From the NCBI RefSeq assembly GCF_003601985.1, contig NZ_QZXA01000004.1, positions 450,004 through 514,003 on the forward strand: a DNA stretch of 64,000 nucleotides, given 5' to 3'. The DNA is from Mesorhizobium jarvisii. GTDB lineage: Bacteria; Pseudomonadota; Alphaproteobacteria; Rhizobiales; Rhizobiaceae. Positions within the stretch are counted from its first letter, which is position 1. Every line of letters starts with the position of its first letter. This document shows positions 1-10,039 of this stretch, piece after piece. The position numbers and the translations under genes were made by a program. The notes under the pieces are model-generated. The model was given only the letters and a program-made list of their open reading frames with translations. It was not told where the DNA came from and searched no databases.

Positions 1-1600
1 TCAGCGCCGGATCGATGCCGGCGACCTGGGCCGCCGAGGCGTCGAGCCGGCTGGAAATGTCCTCAAGCCGGCTTTCCAATCCACGGATCGCCGCTTCGCC
101 GGCGGGATCGGCGGCACGTGTCTCCATGCGCGTGGCGAGTGCGGTGAAGCGGGCGTCGATGGCCTCCATGATGCCGGCGCTATCGATCTGCGGCGCGATG
201 CGCTGGTCGAGCCGGTCGGCGACCTCATCGAGACGGCGCTCGAGATCGCGAAACAGCATGTTGCCCTGTTCGATGGCATCGCCCTGGCGGCGTTCCATCA
301 TGCCGGACAGAACATCGAAGCGCTGCTCGAGCCCGTGGAAGATGTAGTCGGCGTCGGGCATGGCCGGCGCCTGGTCGATCTTGTCGGCAATGAGGGTGAT
401 CTGCTTGGCCAGCCGCTCCATCGCCTGCTCGGGCAAATTGGCGCGGCCGGCGAGTTCGTCAACGCGGCTCGACAGCGTGCTCAGGCGATCCATGACCGCG
501 TTGCCGGGGCGATCCTGCGCCACTTCCTCGATCTGCCGGGCGAGCGAGTCGATGCGCTTCTCGATACGATCGAAGGCTTCGTGATCGACCGAATTGGCCT
601 GTGCCGCGACGGTCGAGGCAACGATGGCGCGGGAAATCTCGTCCAGCCGCTCGTCGATCATGGCAAGCGTGTCGCTGCCGCGATTGTCCTGCTGGCCCGC
701 GAAGTGTTCGACGGCGCCGGCCAGCGTGCGCACCTTTTCCTCGAGCGAGCGCAGCGACAGCGATTCCGGCAGATTGTTGACGGCGTTGCTGATCTGCTCC
801 AGCCGGTCGGTCAGCGCCGCAAGGGCGGGATCGTCGGAACGTTTGCGCTGATCGGCGTCGACACGGTCCTCGAAAGCCGTCCAGCGGCGGTCGAAATCGT
901 CCCAGCGGCGGTCGACCTTCTGCACGCTCTCCTCGCGCGCCAGCGTGTCGAGCGCAGCCTTCACCTGCTCGAGCTCCAGGCGCAGCATGTTGACGCTTCT
1001 GTCGTCGCTCTTCTCCGACAGCGACTTGATGGCGCCGGAAAGCCGTTCGAATTCGACGCCGAGTTCGGCGCTGCCCTTGCCAGCAATGCCGGGCCTGGCG
1101 CTGGCCTGGAAGGCGCGGTCGATATCCTTGCGCAGCGCATCGAATTCGCGTTGCAGACCCGCCGTCATCTGGTGGCGCAGTTCCTCTCGCATGCCGCGCA
1201 ACTCACCGGCGATCTTGCCGACCATGGCGACGCTGTCTTCCTGGCCGCGCACGCGGTCGATGTCACGGGCGATGGCCTGGTAGTTCTGGTCGAAGCTGGG
1301 GGCCGGTGCCGGGGTCTGCGGGCGCGCCGCTGGCCGCGGATCCTCATACCAGCGCTGCTGAGCGGTTGGCTGGGCGGCGGGATAACGCGGGTCGACCGCA
1401 GGATAGCGCGGCTCGGTGGCTGGATAGCGCGGGTCGGCGCCGTATTGGTGCGGAGCGGGCCGGGCCGTCACCTCCTCGCGGGTCTGACCCAGCCGCTGTT
1501 CCAGCGTCTCCAGCGAGCGGTTCAGTTGCTCGAGCGTGGTCTGCGGCTTGCGCTGCCTGCCGGCGTTGAGTGTATCGAGATAGGACCGCTTGCTGTTCAT
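1..1600 (-). CDS. podJ: PodJ-like polar localisation protein (N-terminal part, runs off left edge)
   Basis: About 533 codons are visible from the ATG at 1600, read on the minus strand to the window edge with no stop, so the C-terminus is missing. The start reads MNSKRSYLDTLNAGRQRKP, followed by a short coiled coil, a Pro/Tyr-rich stretch with three DPRYP/EPRYP-like repeats, and then several hundred residues of Glu/Arg/Leu-rich heptads (long coiled coil). This is the usual N-terminal plan of rhizobial PodJ-type proteins, which in complete form continue into a membrane segment, Sel1/TPR repeats and a peptidoglycan-binding domain. Family members organise the cell pole. The assignment rests on the N-terminal signature and coiled coil only, because the diagnostic C-terminal domains lie outside the window. 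Confidence 0.72.
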   Translation of the reverse strand, partial: MNSKRSYLDTLNAGRQRKPQTTLEQLNRSLETLEQRLGQTREEVTARPAPHQYGADPRYPATEPRYPAVDPRYPAAQPTAQQRWYEDPRPAARPQTPAPAPSFDQNYQAIARDIDRVRGQEDSVAMVGKIAGELRGMREELRHQMTAGLQREFDALRKDIDRAFQASARPGIAGKGSAELGVEFERLSGAIKSLSEKSDDRSVNMLRLELEQVKAALDTLAREESVQKVDRRWDDFDRRWTAFEDRVDADQRKRSDDPALAALTDRLEQISNAVNNLPESLSLRSLEEKVRTLAGAVEHFAGQQDNRGSDTLAMIDERLDEISRAIVASTVAAQANSVDHEAFDRIEKRIDSLARQIEEVAQDRPGNAVMDRLSTLSSRVDELAGRANLPEQAMERLAKQITLIADKIDQAPAMPDADYIFHGLEQRFDVLSGMMERRQGDAIEQGNMLFRDLERRLDEVADRLDQRIAPQIDSAGIMEAIDARFTALATRMETRAADPAGEAAIRGLESRLEDISSRLDASAAQVAGIDPAL

Positions 1601-1909
1601 CGGTGCGTCCGTCTTTCAGATTGGCCGGCTTTCGACCAGCTCCCCAAGTCCCTGCCGGAACGAAGGCGACCGCGCTTCCACGGTGGAAGACAAGCTTCCC
1701 GGGGTTTCACCCGCGCTCCGAAAAACCGTGAAAAATTCGATACAGGATAAACACGGGTAGCCGACGCGCCCACATTTCCCCCAACGTGGTAAACAACGCG
1801 TTAACCAAGCTTAAGAAGTTGGAAGGAAGTTAGCTCTCGCTTTCACGGTGCGGCATAAAGCACCTTCACAGAACGCCCCTTGCGTCATGAGGCGGCTATC
1901 GGTATAGAA
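1601..1909. other. Intergenic region between podJ-like gene and merR regulator
   Basis: This stretch holds no convincing gene. It contains TTAACC at 1801-1806 and a second TTAA at 1811-1814. That resembles a CtrA-type site, but the spacing is 6 rather than 7 bases, so it is only a hint. The divergent promoters of the podJ-like gene and of merR must lie here and in the adjoining bases up to 2053. Confidence 0.4.
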
Positions 1910-1925
1910 TTGACGTAAACGTAAA
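1910..1925 (+). promoter_or_regulatory. Candidate MerR-family operator upstream of merR
   Basis: The 16-bp site TTGACGTAAACGTAAA is an imperfect dyad (TTGACGT / ACGTAAA around AA). It shares its half-site with the perfect palindrome at 2691-2722 in front of the acyl-CoA oxidation operon. Two related sites flanking a MerR gene and its probable target operon suggest autoregulation plus target control. The site was found by eye and binding is inferred. Confidence 0.6.
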
Positions 1926-2053
1926 AGGCGCATTTGAGTGTGCTGTTTGCGATTTTGTTTGTCGAAACCACGGCCGGAAGCACGCCCCCGCTTCCAGTCA
2001 GGCGACGCATGGTCCAGGACCGCGACGCCACCAGACGGGGAAAGCCAGTGACC

Positions 2054-2515
2054 ATGAAGCTTATCTCGGCCGGCGAGACCGCGGCCAATACCAATAATGT
2101 ATCTGTCGAAGCCGGTGAGGACCTCGCCCGCATCGGCGAAATGGCCAAGAAATACGGCGTGACGCTGCGCACGCTGCGTTTCTACGAAGACAAGGGCCTG
2201 CTCAACCCGCAGCGCGACGGCTCCACCCGTCTCTACACGCGCCGCGACAAGGCCCGGCTGAAGCTGATCCTGCTCGGCCGCAAGGTCGGTTTCTCGCTGC
2301 GCGACGTCAAGCAGATGATGGATCTCTATGATCCGACCGGTTCCAACACCAAGCAGCTGCGGCTGGCGCTGGACAAGTCGGAGAAGCAGCTCGCCCGCCT
2401 GCAGAAGCAGCGGGCGCTGATCGACGACGCCATCAACGAGCTCTCCGGCTCGATGTCGGCGGTGCGCCAAATGTTGGCCGAGCGCACGGCGCCGCAGGCG
2501 AGCGTCGCGAGCTAA
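2054..2515 (+). CDS. MerR family transcriptional regulator (LiuR-like)
   Basis: The 153-residue protein has a MerR winged-helix N-terminus from about residue 28 (IGEMAKKYGVTLRTLRFYED, then GLLNPQRDGSTRLYTRRD) and a dimerising coiled coil from about residue 95 (LRLALDKSEKQLARLQKQ). No cysteine-rich metal loop is present, so it is more like the LiuR/CueR-lineage regulators of catabolic genes than a metal sensor. The ATG at 2054 is preferred; an in-frame TTG at 1934 would add 40 unrelated residues. Its genomic partner is the acyl-CoA oxidation operon starting at 2810, with related dyad operators before both. It probably responds to an acyl-CoA intermediate, by analogy with LiuR, but the ligand cannot be read from sequence. 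Confidence 0.85.
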   Translation: MKLISAGETAANTNNVSVEAGEDLARIGEMAKKYGVTLRTLRFYEDKGLLNPQRDGSTRLYTRRDKARLKLILLGRKVGFSLRDVKQMMDLYDPTGSNTKQLRLALDKSEKQLARLQKQRALIDDAINELSGSMSAVRQMLAERTAPQASVAS

Positions 2516-2556
2516 AGCAATCTACCGGTTCCGACCCCGTCGGAGTCTCAACCATC

Positions 2557-2587
2557 AAAGCCGCGTGGCTCTGCCGCGCGGCTTTTT
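2557..2587 (+). terminator. Intrinsic terminator of merR
   Basis: A perfect 9-bp stem, AAAGCCGCG (2557-2565) with CGCGGCTTT (2577-2585), closes an 11-base loop and runs into TTTTT. It sits about 40 bases after the merR stop and separates merR from the downstream promoter. Confidence 0.85.
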
Positions 2588-2690
2588 CGTTGCCTGCGTC
2601 TGCCCAACTGGTTCCCTCGGCGCTGGCCTGCATGGCGTCGCGCCGCCAGCTTAACCAAGCTGGGCTGGGCGGGAAATCTTGTCGCATCGA

Positions 2691-2722
2691 AAAAATTGAC
2701 GTTTACGCAAACGTCAATTTTT
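2691..2722 (+). promoter_or_regulatory. Perfect palindromic operator overlapping a MerR-type promoter
   Basis: Two perfect 14-base arms (2691-2704 and 2709-2722) surround ACGC. The core arms are TTGACGTTT and AAACGTCAA. TTGACG at 2696-2701 can serve as a -35 element, and TGCTAT at 2722-2727 as a -10 element, with a 20-bp spacer. That long spacer is typical of MerR-activated promoters, whose operator lies between the two hexamers. The first gene downstream starts at 2810. The AT-only outer arms also resemble a hairpin, but the low-GC stem and position favour an operator over a terminator. Confidence 0.7.
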
Positions 2723-2809
2723 GCTATCCCGGCTTCAACACGGGTCCGCATGCTGCCCTGACATGAATTCGGGGGCTTTCGGACCAGGTCCGCAGGGTGG
2801 AGAAAAAGC

Positions 2810-4600
2810 ATGCCGACATACAGGGCTCCGGTCCAGGATACGCTGTTCGTACTCAACGACGTGCTGGGCTATCAGCGCTATTCGAACCTTCCCGGATTTG
2901 CCGACGCGACGCCAGACGTGCTGGAAGCGATTCTGGCCGAAGGCGCCAAGCTCGCCGAAAACGTCATGCATCCGCTCAACCGGGTCGGCGACATGGAAGG
3001 CTGTGTGCGTCACGACGACGGCTCGGTGACCACGCCCAAAGGCTTCAAGGAGGCCTTCGACCAGTATCGCGAAGGCGGCTGGATGGGGCTGGCGGCGCCG
3101 GTCGAGTTCGGCGGCCAGGGCCTGCCCTATGCCGTGCACACCGCCGTCGCTGAATATATGGTCTCGGCCAACATGTCGCTGATGATGTATCCGGGCCTGA
3201 CCCAGGGCGCCATCGCGGCGATCATCACCCACGGCACCGACGAGCAGAAGGCCAAATGGCTGCCGAAGATGGTCGAGGGCTCCTGGACCGGCACCATGAA
3301 CCTGACCGAACCGCATTGCGGCACCGATCTCGGCCTGCTGCGCACCAAGGCGGTGCCGAACGGCGACGGCACCTACAAGATCTCGGGCCAGAAGATTTTC
3401 ATCTCGGCCGGCGAACACGACATGTCGGACAACATCGTCCATCTCGTGCTGGCCCGCATCGAGGGCGCGCCGGAAGGCGTCAAGGGCATTTCGCTGTTCA
3501 TCGTGCCGAAGCTCAAGCTCGATGCTTCGGGCAATCCGGGCGAACGCAACACGCTCTCCTGTGGCTCGATCGAGGAGAAGATGGGCATCCACGGCAATTC
3601 GACCTGCGTCATGAACTATGACGAGGCCGAAGGCACGCTGCTCGGTGAGGAGAATGGCGGCCTCAAGGCGATGTTCACGATGATGAACGAGGCCCGCCTC
3701 GGCGTCGGCCTGCAAGGGCTTTCGCTGTCGGAGATCGCCTACCAGAACGCCGTCGCCTACGCCAAGGACCGCTTGCAGGGCCGTTCGCTGTCGGGCGCCA
3801 AGGCGCCGGACAAGAAGGCCGACCCGATCATCGTCCATCCCGACATCCGTCGCTCTTTGATGACCATGAAGGCCTTCAACGAGGCCGGTCGCGCGCTGGC
3901 GCTGTGGACGGCGATCAAGTCCGACATCGCGCATCGCTCCGCCGACGACAAGGATCGCCAGGCGGCCGACGACTACACCGGCCTGATGACGCCGGTGGTC
4001 AAGGGCGTGCTCACCGACAAGGGTTTTGACCACGCCGTCATGGCCCAGCAGGTATTCGGAGGCCACGGCTACATCGAAGAGCACGGCATGAGCCAGTTCG
4101 TGCGCGATGCCCGCATCGCCATGATCTATGAGGGCGCCAACGGCATCCAGGCGCTCGACCTCGTCGGCCGCAAGCTCGGCCTGAATGGCGGCCGCGCCAT
4201 CCAGGCTTTCTTCAAGGAGGTCGGCGAATTCTGCGAGGAAAACCGCGCCGACGAGAAGATGGCGCCCTTCACCAAGGGGTTGAAAAAGGGTCTCAATGAT
4301 CTGCAGGCGGCGACTATGTGGCTGGTGCAGAACGGCATTTCCAAGCCCGACAATGCCGGTGCGGCCTCGACCGACTACATGCATCTCTTCGGCCTTGTCG
4401 CACTGGGCTACATGTGGGCGCAGATGGCCAAGGCGGCTCAGGGCAAGACCGGCGCCAACGGCACCCAGTCCTTCTATGACAACAAGGTGGTGACGGCGCG
4501 CTTCTTCATGGAGCGGATCATGCCGGAGACGTCGGCCCATCTCGCCCGTATTTCGAGTGGTGCGGACACGCTGATGGCCCTGCCCGCGGAAGCGTTCTAA
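2810..4600 (+). CDS. Acyl-CoA dehydrogenase with C-terminal extension (FadE/DmdC-like)
   Basis: This 596-residue flavoprotein probably carries out the first, FAD-dependent alpha,beta-oxidation of an acyl-CoA. It shows the acyl-CoA dehydrogenase plan: alpha-helical N-domain, beta-domain motif [13 protein letters not shown] with [15 protein letters not shown], and a C-terminal helical domain with [20 protein letters not shown]. The catalytic base is predicted to be E441 in [13 protein letters not shown], the position used by medium-chain enzymes. About 130 extra residues follow, as in the long acyl-CoA/methylthiopropionyl-CoA dehydrogenase group. A ribosome site, GGTGGAGA, precedes the ATG. It is first in an operon with genes ending at 9902. 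Chain-length preference is not deducible. Confidence 0.92.
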   Translation: MPTYRAPVQDTLFVLNDVLGYQRYSNLPGFADATPDVLEAILAEGAKLAENVMHPLNRVGDMEGCVRHDDGSVTTPKGFKEAFDQYREGGWMGLAAPVEFGGQGLPYAVHTAVAEYMVSANMSLMMYPGLTQGAIAAIITHGTDEQKAKWLPKMVEGSWTGTMNLTEPHCGTDLGLLRTKAVPNGDGTYKISGQKIFISAGEHDMSDNIVHLVLARIEGAPEGVKGISLFIVPKLKLDASGNPGERNTLSCGSIEEKMGIHGNSTCVMNYDEAEGTLLGEENGGLKAMFTMMNEARLGVGLQGLSLSEIAYQNAVAYAKDRLQGRSLSGAKAPDKKADPIIVHPDIRRSLMTMKAFNEAGRALALWTAIKSDIAHRSADDKDRQAADDYTGLMTPVVKGVLTDKGFDHAVMAQQVFGGHGYIEEHGMSQFVRDARIAMIYEGANGIQALDLVGRKLGLNGGRAIQAFFKEVGEFCEENRADEKMAPFTKGLKKGLNDLQAATMWLVQNGISKPDNAGAASTDYMHLFGLVALGYMWAQMAKAAQGKTGANGTQSFYDNKVVTARFFMERIMPETSAHLARISSGADTLMALPAEAF

Positions 4601-4702
4601 AGATGGTTGCCCTCCTCCCTCGGGGGAGGGTCGGTTGAGGCCAGCCTGACGTGCGCCGGCCTCAACGCTGACGATGCGCTCTGGGAGGAGTACCATATCC
4701 AA

Positions 4703-5872
4703 ATGACCAGCCCCGCCGAAATACTTGGCCTTCCCAAGCCCGCCTGGGCGGCGGACGAGGTCGGCATGCTCTACGACATGGCAACCCGCTTCATGTCGGA
4801 GGAGATCGCGCCGCGCTACGACGAGTTCGAGAAGAACGAGATGGTCGACCGCGAAAGCTGGCTGAAGGCCGGCGCCGCCGGGCTGCTCTGCGCCTCGATG
4901 CCGGAGGAATATGGCGGCTCCGGCGGCACCTTCGCGCATGAGAGCGCCATCATCGAGGCCATCGGCCATGTCGGCGTCGACGGTTTTGGCATCGGCCTGC
5001 ACAATTCGATCGTCGCGCCCTACATCCTTCACTACGGTTCGCAAGAGCAGAAGAAGAAGTGGCTGCCGAAGCTCGCCACCGGCGAGCTCATCGGCGCCAT
5101 CGCCATGACCGAACCGGGCGCCGGTTCCGACCTGCAAGGCGTCAAGACGCGGGCCGAGAAGGACGGCAACCAGTACAGGATCAATGGGTCCAAGACCTTC
5201 ATCACCAACGGCCAGCTGGCCAACTTCATCATCGTCGTCACCAAGACCGATCCGGAAAAGGGCGCCAAGGGCACCTCGCTGATTATCGTCGAGACCGACG
5301 AGGTCGAAGGTTTTGAGCGCGGCCGCAACCTCGACAAGATTGGCCTGAAGGCCAACGATACGTCGGAACTGTTCTTCAACGACGTGCGCGTCCCGACCTC
5401 GAATTTGCTCGGCCACGAGGAAGGGCAGGGCTTCATCCAGCTGATGCAGCAATTGCCGCAGGAGCGGCTGCAGATCGGCACCGGCGCCATCGCCATGATC
5501 GAGCGCGCGCTGGCGCTGACCATCGACTACGTCAAGGAGCGCAAGGCTTTCGGCAAGGCGATCATCGACTTCCAGAACACCCAGTTCAAACTGGCCGAGC
5601 TCAAGACCGAGGCGACCATCGGCCGCGTCTTCTACAATGACTGCGTCACGCGCCACATCAATGGCGGCCTCGACCCGGTAACGGCCTCGATGTCCAAGTA
5701 CTGGCTCAGCGACCTGCAGGGAAAAGTCGTCGACGAATGCCTTCAACTGCACGGCGGCTATGGCTACATGAATGAATATCCGATCGCCCGCATGTTCCGC
5801 GACGCTCGCGTCCAGCGCATCTACGGCGGCACCAACGAGATCATGAAATTGCTGATCGGCCGCTCGCTCTGA
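4703..5872 (+). CDS. Acyl-CoA dehydrogenase (long-chain/isovaleryl-type active site)
   Basis: This is a 389-residue acyl-CoA dehydrogenase of ordinary length. MTEPGAGSDLQGVKT and the substrate/FAD-binding HGGYGYMNEYPIARMFRDAR are present. At the usual catalytic site it has IYGGTNEIM, with Gly instead of Glu. A Glu instead occurs in LPQERL at residue 254, the place used by long-chain and isovaleryl-CoA dehydrogenases. The ATG at 4703 is preferred because GGGAGGAG lies at 4683-4690; an in-frame TTG at 4607 adds 32 residues of no family resemblance. It probably shares a transcript with the first dehydrogenase and broadens the substrate range of the pathway. Confidence 0.92.
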   Translation: MTSPAEILGLPKPAWAADEVGMLYDMATRFMSEEIAPRYDEFEKNEMVDRESWLKAGAAGLLCASMPEEYGGSGGTFAHESAIIEAIGHVGVDGFGIGLHNSIVAPYILHYGSQEQKKKWLPKLATGELIGAIAMTEPGAGSDLQGVKTRAEKDGNQYRINGSKTFITNGQLANFIIVVTKTDPEKGAKGTSLIIVETDEVEGFERGRNLDKIGLKANDTSELFFNDVRVPTSNLLGHEEGQGFIQLMQQLPQERLQIGTGAIAMIERALALTIDYVKERKAFGKAIIDFQNTQFKLAELKTEATIGRVFYNDCVTRHINGGLDPVTASMSKYWLSDLQGKVVDECLQLHGGYGYMNEYPIARMFRDARVQRIYGGTNEIMKLLIGRSL

Positions 5873-5905
5873 GAGCGGCGACCGGCAAACCCAAGGAGCA
5901 CGAAA

Positions 5906-7114
5906 ATGGCTGAGGCTTACGTCTACGACGCCGTGCGCACGCCGCGCGGCAAGGGCAAGAAGGATGGATCGCTGCATGAAGTGCCGGCGGTGCGGCTTGC
6001 CGCAAGGACGCTGGAAGCGCTGCGCGACCGCAACGGGCTGGACACCGGCACCGTCGACGACATCATCTTCGGCTGCGTCGATCCGGTCGGCGAGGCGGGT
6101 TCGGTCATTCCACGCGCCGCCGCCTTCGAGGCCGGCTACGACACCAAGGCGCCCGGAATGCAGATCTCGCGCTTCTGCGCCTCGGGTCTCGACGCCATCA
6201 ATTTCGGCGCCGCCAAGATCGCGCAGGGCGCCGACGAGATCGTCATCGCCGGTGGCGTCGAATCAATGTCGCGCGTCGGCATGGGTGCCTCCGGCGGTGC
6301 CTGGTTCATGGACCCTTCGGTCGGCCTGCCTGGCTGGTTCGTGCCGCAAGGCATTTCGGCCGACCTGATCGCCACCAAATACGGTTTCTCACGCGACGAC
6401 GTCGACGCCTATGCGGTCGAGAGCCAGAAGCGCGCCGCCAAATCCTGGGCCGACGGCCGCTTCAAGAATTCGGTCATTCCGATCAGGGATCAGAACGGCC
6501 TGACCATACTCGACCATGACGAGCACATGCGGCCTTCGACCGACATGCAGTCGCTGGCATCGCTCAACCCATCCTTCGTCATGCCCGGCGAAATGGGCGG
6601 CTTCGACGCGGTCGCGGTGCAGAAGCACCCCGAGGTGGAAGAGGTCAACCACGTCCATCACGCCGGCAATTCGTCCGGCATCGTCGATGGCGCGGCGGCC
6701 GTGCTGCTCGGCTCGAAGAAGGCCGGCAAGGCCATGGGCCTCAAGCCCCGCGCCCGCATCCGCACCTTCGCCAATATCGGCTCCGAGCCGGTGCTGATGC
6801 TCACCGGCCCGGTCGACGTTACCGAGAAGCTCCTGAAGCGCGCCAAGATGAAGCTGTCGGACATCGACCTGTTCGAGCTCAACGAGGCCTTCGCCTCGGT
6901 CGTGCTGCGCTACATGCAGGCCTTCGACATCCCGCACGACAAGATCAACGTCAATGGCGGCGCCATCGCCATGGGCCATCCGCTCGGCGCCACCGGCGCG
7001 ATGATCTTCGGCACGGTGCTGGACGAACTCGATCGCCGCGATCTGAACACCGCGCTGGTCACGCTGTGCATCGGCGCCGGCATGGGCACCGCTACGATCA
7101 TCGAACGCGTCTGA
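5906..7114 (+). CDS. Acetyl-CoA C-acyltransferase (thiolase)
   Basis: A 402-residue thiolase that should cleave 3-ketoacyl-CoA with CoA to release acetyl-CoA. The nucleophilic cysteine is C91 in [13 protein letters not shown], the active-site histidine H358 in [15 protein letters not shown], and the second cysteine C388 in [11 protein letters not shown]. The length is normal. AAGGAG precedes the start. It lies 33 bases after the second dehydrogenase and 13 bases before the hydratase/dehydrogenase fusion, so the beta-oxidation steps are encoded in pathway blocks. Biosynthetic (phaA-like) use is less likely given these neighbours. Confidence 0.95.
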   Translation: MAEAYVYDAVRTPRGKGKKDGSLHEVPAVRLAARTLEALRDRNGLDTGTVDDIIFGCVDPVGEAGSVIPRAAAFEAGYDTKAPGMQISRFCASGLDAINFGAAKIAQGADEIVIAGGVESMSRVGMGASGGAWFMDPSVGLPGWFVPQGISADLIATKYGFSRDDVDAYAVESQKRAAKSWADGRFKNSVIPIRDQNGLTILDHDEHMRPSTDMQSLASLNPSFVMPGEMGGFDAVAVQKHPEVEEVNHVHHAGNSSGIVDGAAAVLLGSKKAGKAMGLKPRARIRTFANIGSEPVLMLTGPVDVTEKLLKRAKMKLSDIDLFELNEAFASVVLRYMQAFDIPHDKINVNGGAIAMGHPLGATGAMIFGTVLDELDRRDLNTALVTLCIGAGMGTATIIERV

Positions 7115-7127
7115 CGGGGAGAGAACA

Positions 7128-9347
7128 ATGAGCTACATCAATTTCACCCTCGACACCGACGCCGACGGCATTGCGCTCGTCACCTGGAACATGCCGGATC
7201 GCTCGATGAACGTGTTCACCGAGGAGGTGATGGGCGAACTCGACAAGATCATCGACCAGGTGGTGGCCGACGCCGGCATCAAGGGTGCGGTGATCACCTC
7301 GGGCAAGGACAGCTTCTCCGGCGGCGCTGATCTCACCATGTTGCAGAAGATGCTTGCCGTGTTCGCCAGGGAAAAGACCAAGGACCCGCAGAAGGCGGCA
7401 AAGCTGCTGTTCGACAATGCCGGCCGTATGGGCGGCCTGTGGCGCAAGCTCGAAACATCAGGCAAACCCTGGGTATCGGCGATCAACGGCACCTGCATGG
7501 GTGGCGCCTTCGAATTGTCGCTGGCCTGCCACGGTCGCGTCGCCGCTGATTCAGACAAGGTCAAGATGGCCTTGCCGGAGGTCAAGGTCGGCATCTTCCC
7601 CGGCGCCGGCGGCACCCAGCGCGTGCCGCGGCTGACCGATCAGCAGCAGGCGCTGCAGATGCTGACCTCCGGCCAGAATCTGTCGCCGCAGAAGGCGAAG
7701 GCCATGGGCCTTATCCACGAGATCGCCGAGCCGGCCAAGCTGGTCGAGACGGCAAAGGCCATGATCAGGAACGGACTGAAAGCCGTCCAGCCCTGGGACG
7801 AGAAGGGTTTCAAGCTGCCTGGCGGTCAGATCTATTCGCCGACCGGCTTCAATCTCTGGCCGCCGGCTATCGCCATCCTGCGTCGCGAGACCTATGGCAA
7901 TTATCCGGCCGCCGCCGCCATCCTGAAATGCGTCTATGAGGGCCTGCTGGTGCCGTTCGACACCGCGCTCAGGATCGAACAGCGCTATTTCACCGAGATC
8001 ATGCAGACCAGGGAAGCGGCGGCGATGATCCGCTCGCTGTTCGTCTCGCTGCAGGAACTGAACAAGGGCGCCCGCCGCCCGGCCGGCGTGCCGGAAACCA
8101 AATTCAAGAAGATCGGCATTCTCGGCGCCGGCTTCATGGGCGCCGGTATCGCCTATGTCACGGCCAAGGCCGGCATCCCGGTGGTGCTGCTCGACCGCGA
8201 CATGGAGTCGGCCGAAAAGGGCAAGGCGCATTCAGACAGCCTGGTCTCGGATCAGGTCAAGAAGGGCCGCGCCAAGCCGGAGGAGAAGGACAAGCTCCTG
8301 TCGCTGATCACGCCGACAGCCGACTATGCCGATCTTGCCGGCTGCGACTTGGTGGTCGAGGCGGTGTTCGAGGATTCGGCCGTCAAGAAGGCAGCCACCG
8401 AACAGGCGGAAGCCGCGCTGAAGTCGTCCGCGATCTTCGCGTCGAACACCTCGACCATTCCGATCACGTCGCTGGCGAAGAATTCGGCCCGGCCGAAGAA
8501 TTTCGTCGGCATCCACTTCTTCTCGCCGGTCGACAAGATGATGCTGGTCGAGATCATTTTGGGCAAGAAGACCGGCGACAAGGCGCTGGCGACCGCGATC
8601 GATTTCGTCCGCGCCATCAAGAAGACGCCGATCGTCGTCAACGACACGCGCGGCTTCTACGTCAACCGCTGCGTGCTGCGCTACATGTCGGAAGCCTACA
8701 AGATGCTGATCGAGGGCGTGCCCGCGCCGATGATCGAGAATGCGGCGAAGGCCGCCGGCATGCCGGTCGGTCCCCTGGCGCTGACCGACGAGACGGCGAT
8801 CGACCTCGCCCAGAAGATCATGAAGCAGACCATCAGGGATCTCGGCGACAAGGCCGTCGATCCCAAGCAGATGGCGCTGATCAACACCATGGTCGACGAC
8901 CATGGCCGCTTCGGCCGCAAGAACGGCAAGGGTTTTTATGACTATCCCGCCAAGCCCGCCAAGAAGAAGCTGTGGCCGGGACTGAAGGACCTCTATCCGC
9001 AGCTTGCGCCCGAGAAGGTCGATTACGAGGAACTGCAGCAGCGCCTGTTGGTCACCATCGCGCTGGAAGCGGCGCGGGTGATGGAGGAAGGCATCGTCAC
9101 CGATCCGCGCGAGGCCGATGTCGGCTCGATCCTGGCCTTCGGCTTCGCGCCCTACACAGGCGGCGCGCTGTCCTATATCGACGGCATCGGCGCCAAGGAA
9201 TTCGTCAAGATCGCCAAGGGATTGCAGAAGAAATACGGCGCCGAGTTCAAGGCGCCCAAGCTGCTACTCGACATGGCCGAAAAGGGCGAAACCTTCTACC
9301 AGCGCTTCGATCCCTACGCCAAGGGCGACGTGAAACAGGCCGCCTGA
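7128..9347 (+). CDS. Enoyl-CoA hydratase / 3-hydroxyacyl-CoA dehydrogenase fusion (FadB/FadJ type)
   Basis: The 739-residue protein carries two catalytic domains for the middle steps of beta-oxidation. The crotonase domain (about 1-200) has both hydratase glutamates, E129 in MGGAFEL and E151 in [17 protein letters not shown]. The NAD-binding domain begins near residue 326 with [15 protein letters not shown], and the catalytic His is near residue 462 in [12 protein letters not shown]-terminal 3-hydroxyacyl-CoA dehydrogenase repeats follow ([18 protein letters not shown]). GGGGAGAG precedes the ATG. Together with the upstream thiolase and dehydrogenases it completes a beta-oxidation cycle. Confidence 0.95.
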   Translation: MSYINFTLDTDADGIALVTWNMPDRSMNVFTEEVMGELDKIIDQVVADAGIKGAVITSGKDSFSGGADLTMLQKMLAVFAREKTKDPQKAAKLLFDNAGRMGGLWRKLETSGKPWVSAINGTCMGGAFELSLACHGRVAADSDKVKMALPEVKVGIFPGAGGTQRVPRLTDQQQALQMLTSGQNLSPQKAKAMGLIHEIAEPAKLVETAKAMIRNGLKAVQPWDEKGFKLPGGQIYSPTGFNLWPPAIAILRRETYGNYPAAAAILKCVYEGLLVPFDTALRIEQRYFTEIMQTREAAAMIRSLFVSLQELNKGARRPAGVPETKFKKIGILGAGFMGAGIAYVTAKAGIPVVLLDRDMESAEKGKAHSDSLVSDQVKKGRAKPEEKDKLLSLITPTADYADLAGCDLVVEAVFEDSAVKKAATEQAEAALKSSAIFASNTSTIPITSLAKNSARPKNFVGIHFFSPVDKMMLVEIILGKKTGDKALATAIDFVRAIKKTPIVVNDTRGFYVNRCVLRYMSEAYKMLIEGVPAPMIENAAKAAGMPVGPLALTDETAIDLAQKIMKQTIRDLGDKAVDPKQMALINTMVDDHGRFGRKNGKGFYDYPAKPAKKKLWPGLKDLYPQLAPEKVDYEELQQRLLVTIALEAARVMEEGIVTDPREADVGSILAFGFAPYTGGALSYIDGIGAKEFVKIAKGLQKKYGAEFKAPKLLLDMAEKGETFYQRFDPYAKGDVKQAA

Positions 9348-9356
9348 CGGCAGGTC

Positions 9357-9902
9357 ATGTATGTCTGGGCGCGCATGGCGCGCATGCTGGCCACGGCGCG
9401 AAGCCGTGGCCCCTATATGATGGGCGGTGAAAGCCGCCTGGCCTTTCGCTGCCTGCCGACCGACATTGATTTCAACGTCCACCTCAACAATGCGCGCTAC
9501 ATGATGCTGGCCGATCTCGGCCGGATCGACCTGTTCGTCCGTGCCGGCCTGATCACGCTGGCGCGCAAGAATGGCTGGGCGCCTATGATGGGCGGGCTGC
9601 AGGCGGTCTACGCACGCGAGATCAGGCTGTGGCGCCGCTTCGAAGTGGTGTCTTCCATCGAAACCTGGGAAGGCAGACAGGTCATCGGCAAGCACCGTTT
9701 CGTCTTCGACAATGGCGAGACGGCTGCCTTGATCCTGACGACCGCAGGCGTCTACGATCGCAAGGCGCGCCGCTTTCTCGATATCGACGAGGTCGTCGCC
9801 GCGCTTGGTCGCTCGGTGAACCCGCGTCCGCCGACCGAGGCGGAGCGGCTGTTCATGGAATCTCACCAAGCCCTGCGCCGCCAGGCCAAAGGACCCGCCT
9901 GA
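9357..9902 (+). CDS. Hotdog-fold acyl-CoA thioesterase-like protein
   Basis: The 181-residue protein has the 4HBT-type hotdog signature TDIDFNVHLNNARYMMLADLG, with an aspartate and histidine in the usual active-site helix region, and a central sheet segment (AVYAREIRLWRRFEV). Such proteins hydrolyse acyl-CoA or acyl-ACP thioesters. It starts 9 bases after the fusion gene, so it is probably the last gene of the operon and may relieve accumulation of acyl-CoA. Substrate is not known. Confidence 0.82.
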   Translation: MYVWARMARMLATARSRGPYMMGGESRLAFRCLPTDIDFNVHLNNARYMMLADLGRIDLFVRAGLITLARKNGWAPMMGGLQAVYAREIRLWRRFEVVSSIETWEGRQVIGKHRFVFDNGETAALILTTAGVYDRKARRFLDIDEVVAALGRSVNPRPPTEAERLFMESHQALRRQAKGPA

Positions 9903-10039
9903 AGCCGCGTCCGGAGAGTGTGCGGCACTGTCGTTGCGGCACAGTTTTGTTCGTGATCCGTCGCCTGCGCGGTGGACATGCCGGCGGTTGCGAGTTAGAC
10001 AGGAGAGGCATTTTTTCCTGTCTGGAAGGAGAGCACGAC

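Noticed and set aside
335..1750. 471-codon open frame on the plus strand
   Set aside because: It is antisense to the PodJ-like coding frame, which has a better start, coiled-coil pattern and family signature.
2691..2722. Intrinsic terminator at the palindrome before the oxidation operon
   Set aside because: The stem is AT-rich, the real merR terminator lies upstream at 2557-2587, and the palindrome overlaps promoter hexamers. An operator fits better.
2735..5977. 1080-codon open frame on the minus strand
   Set aside because: It runs antisense to two clear acyl-CoA dehydrogenase genes, is low in complexity (repeating Val/Asp/Ala/His patterns) and has no motif. It is a by-product of GC-rich codon bias.
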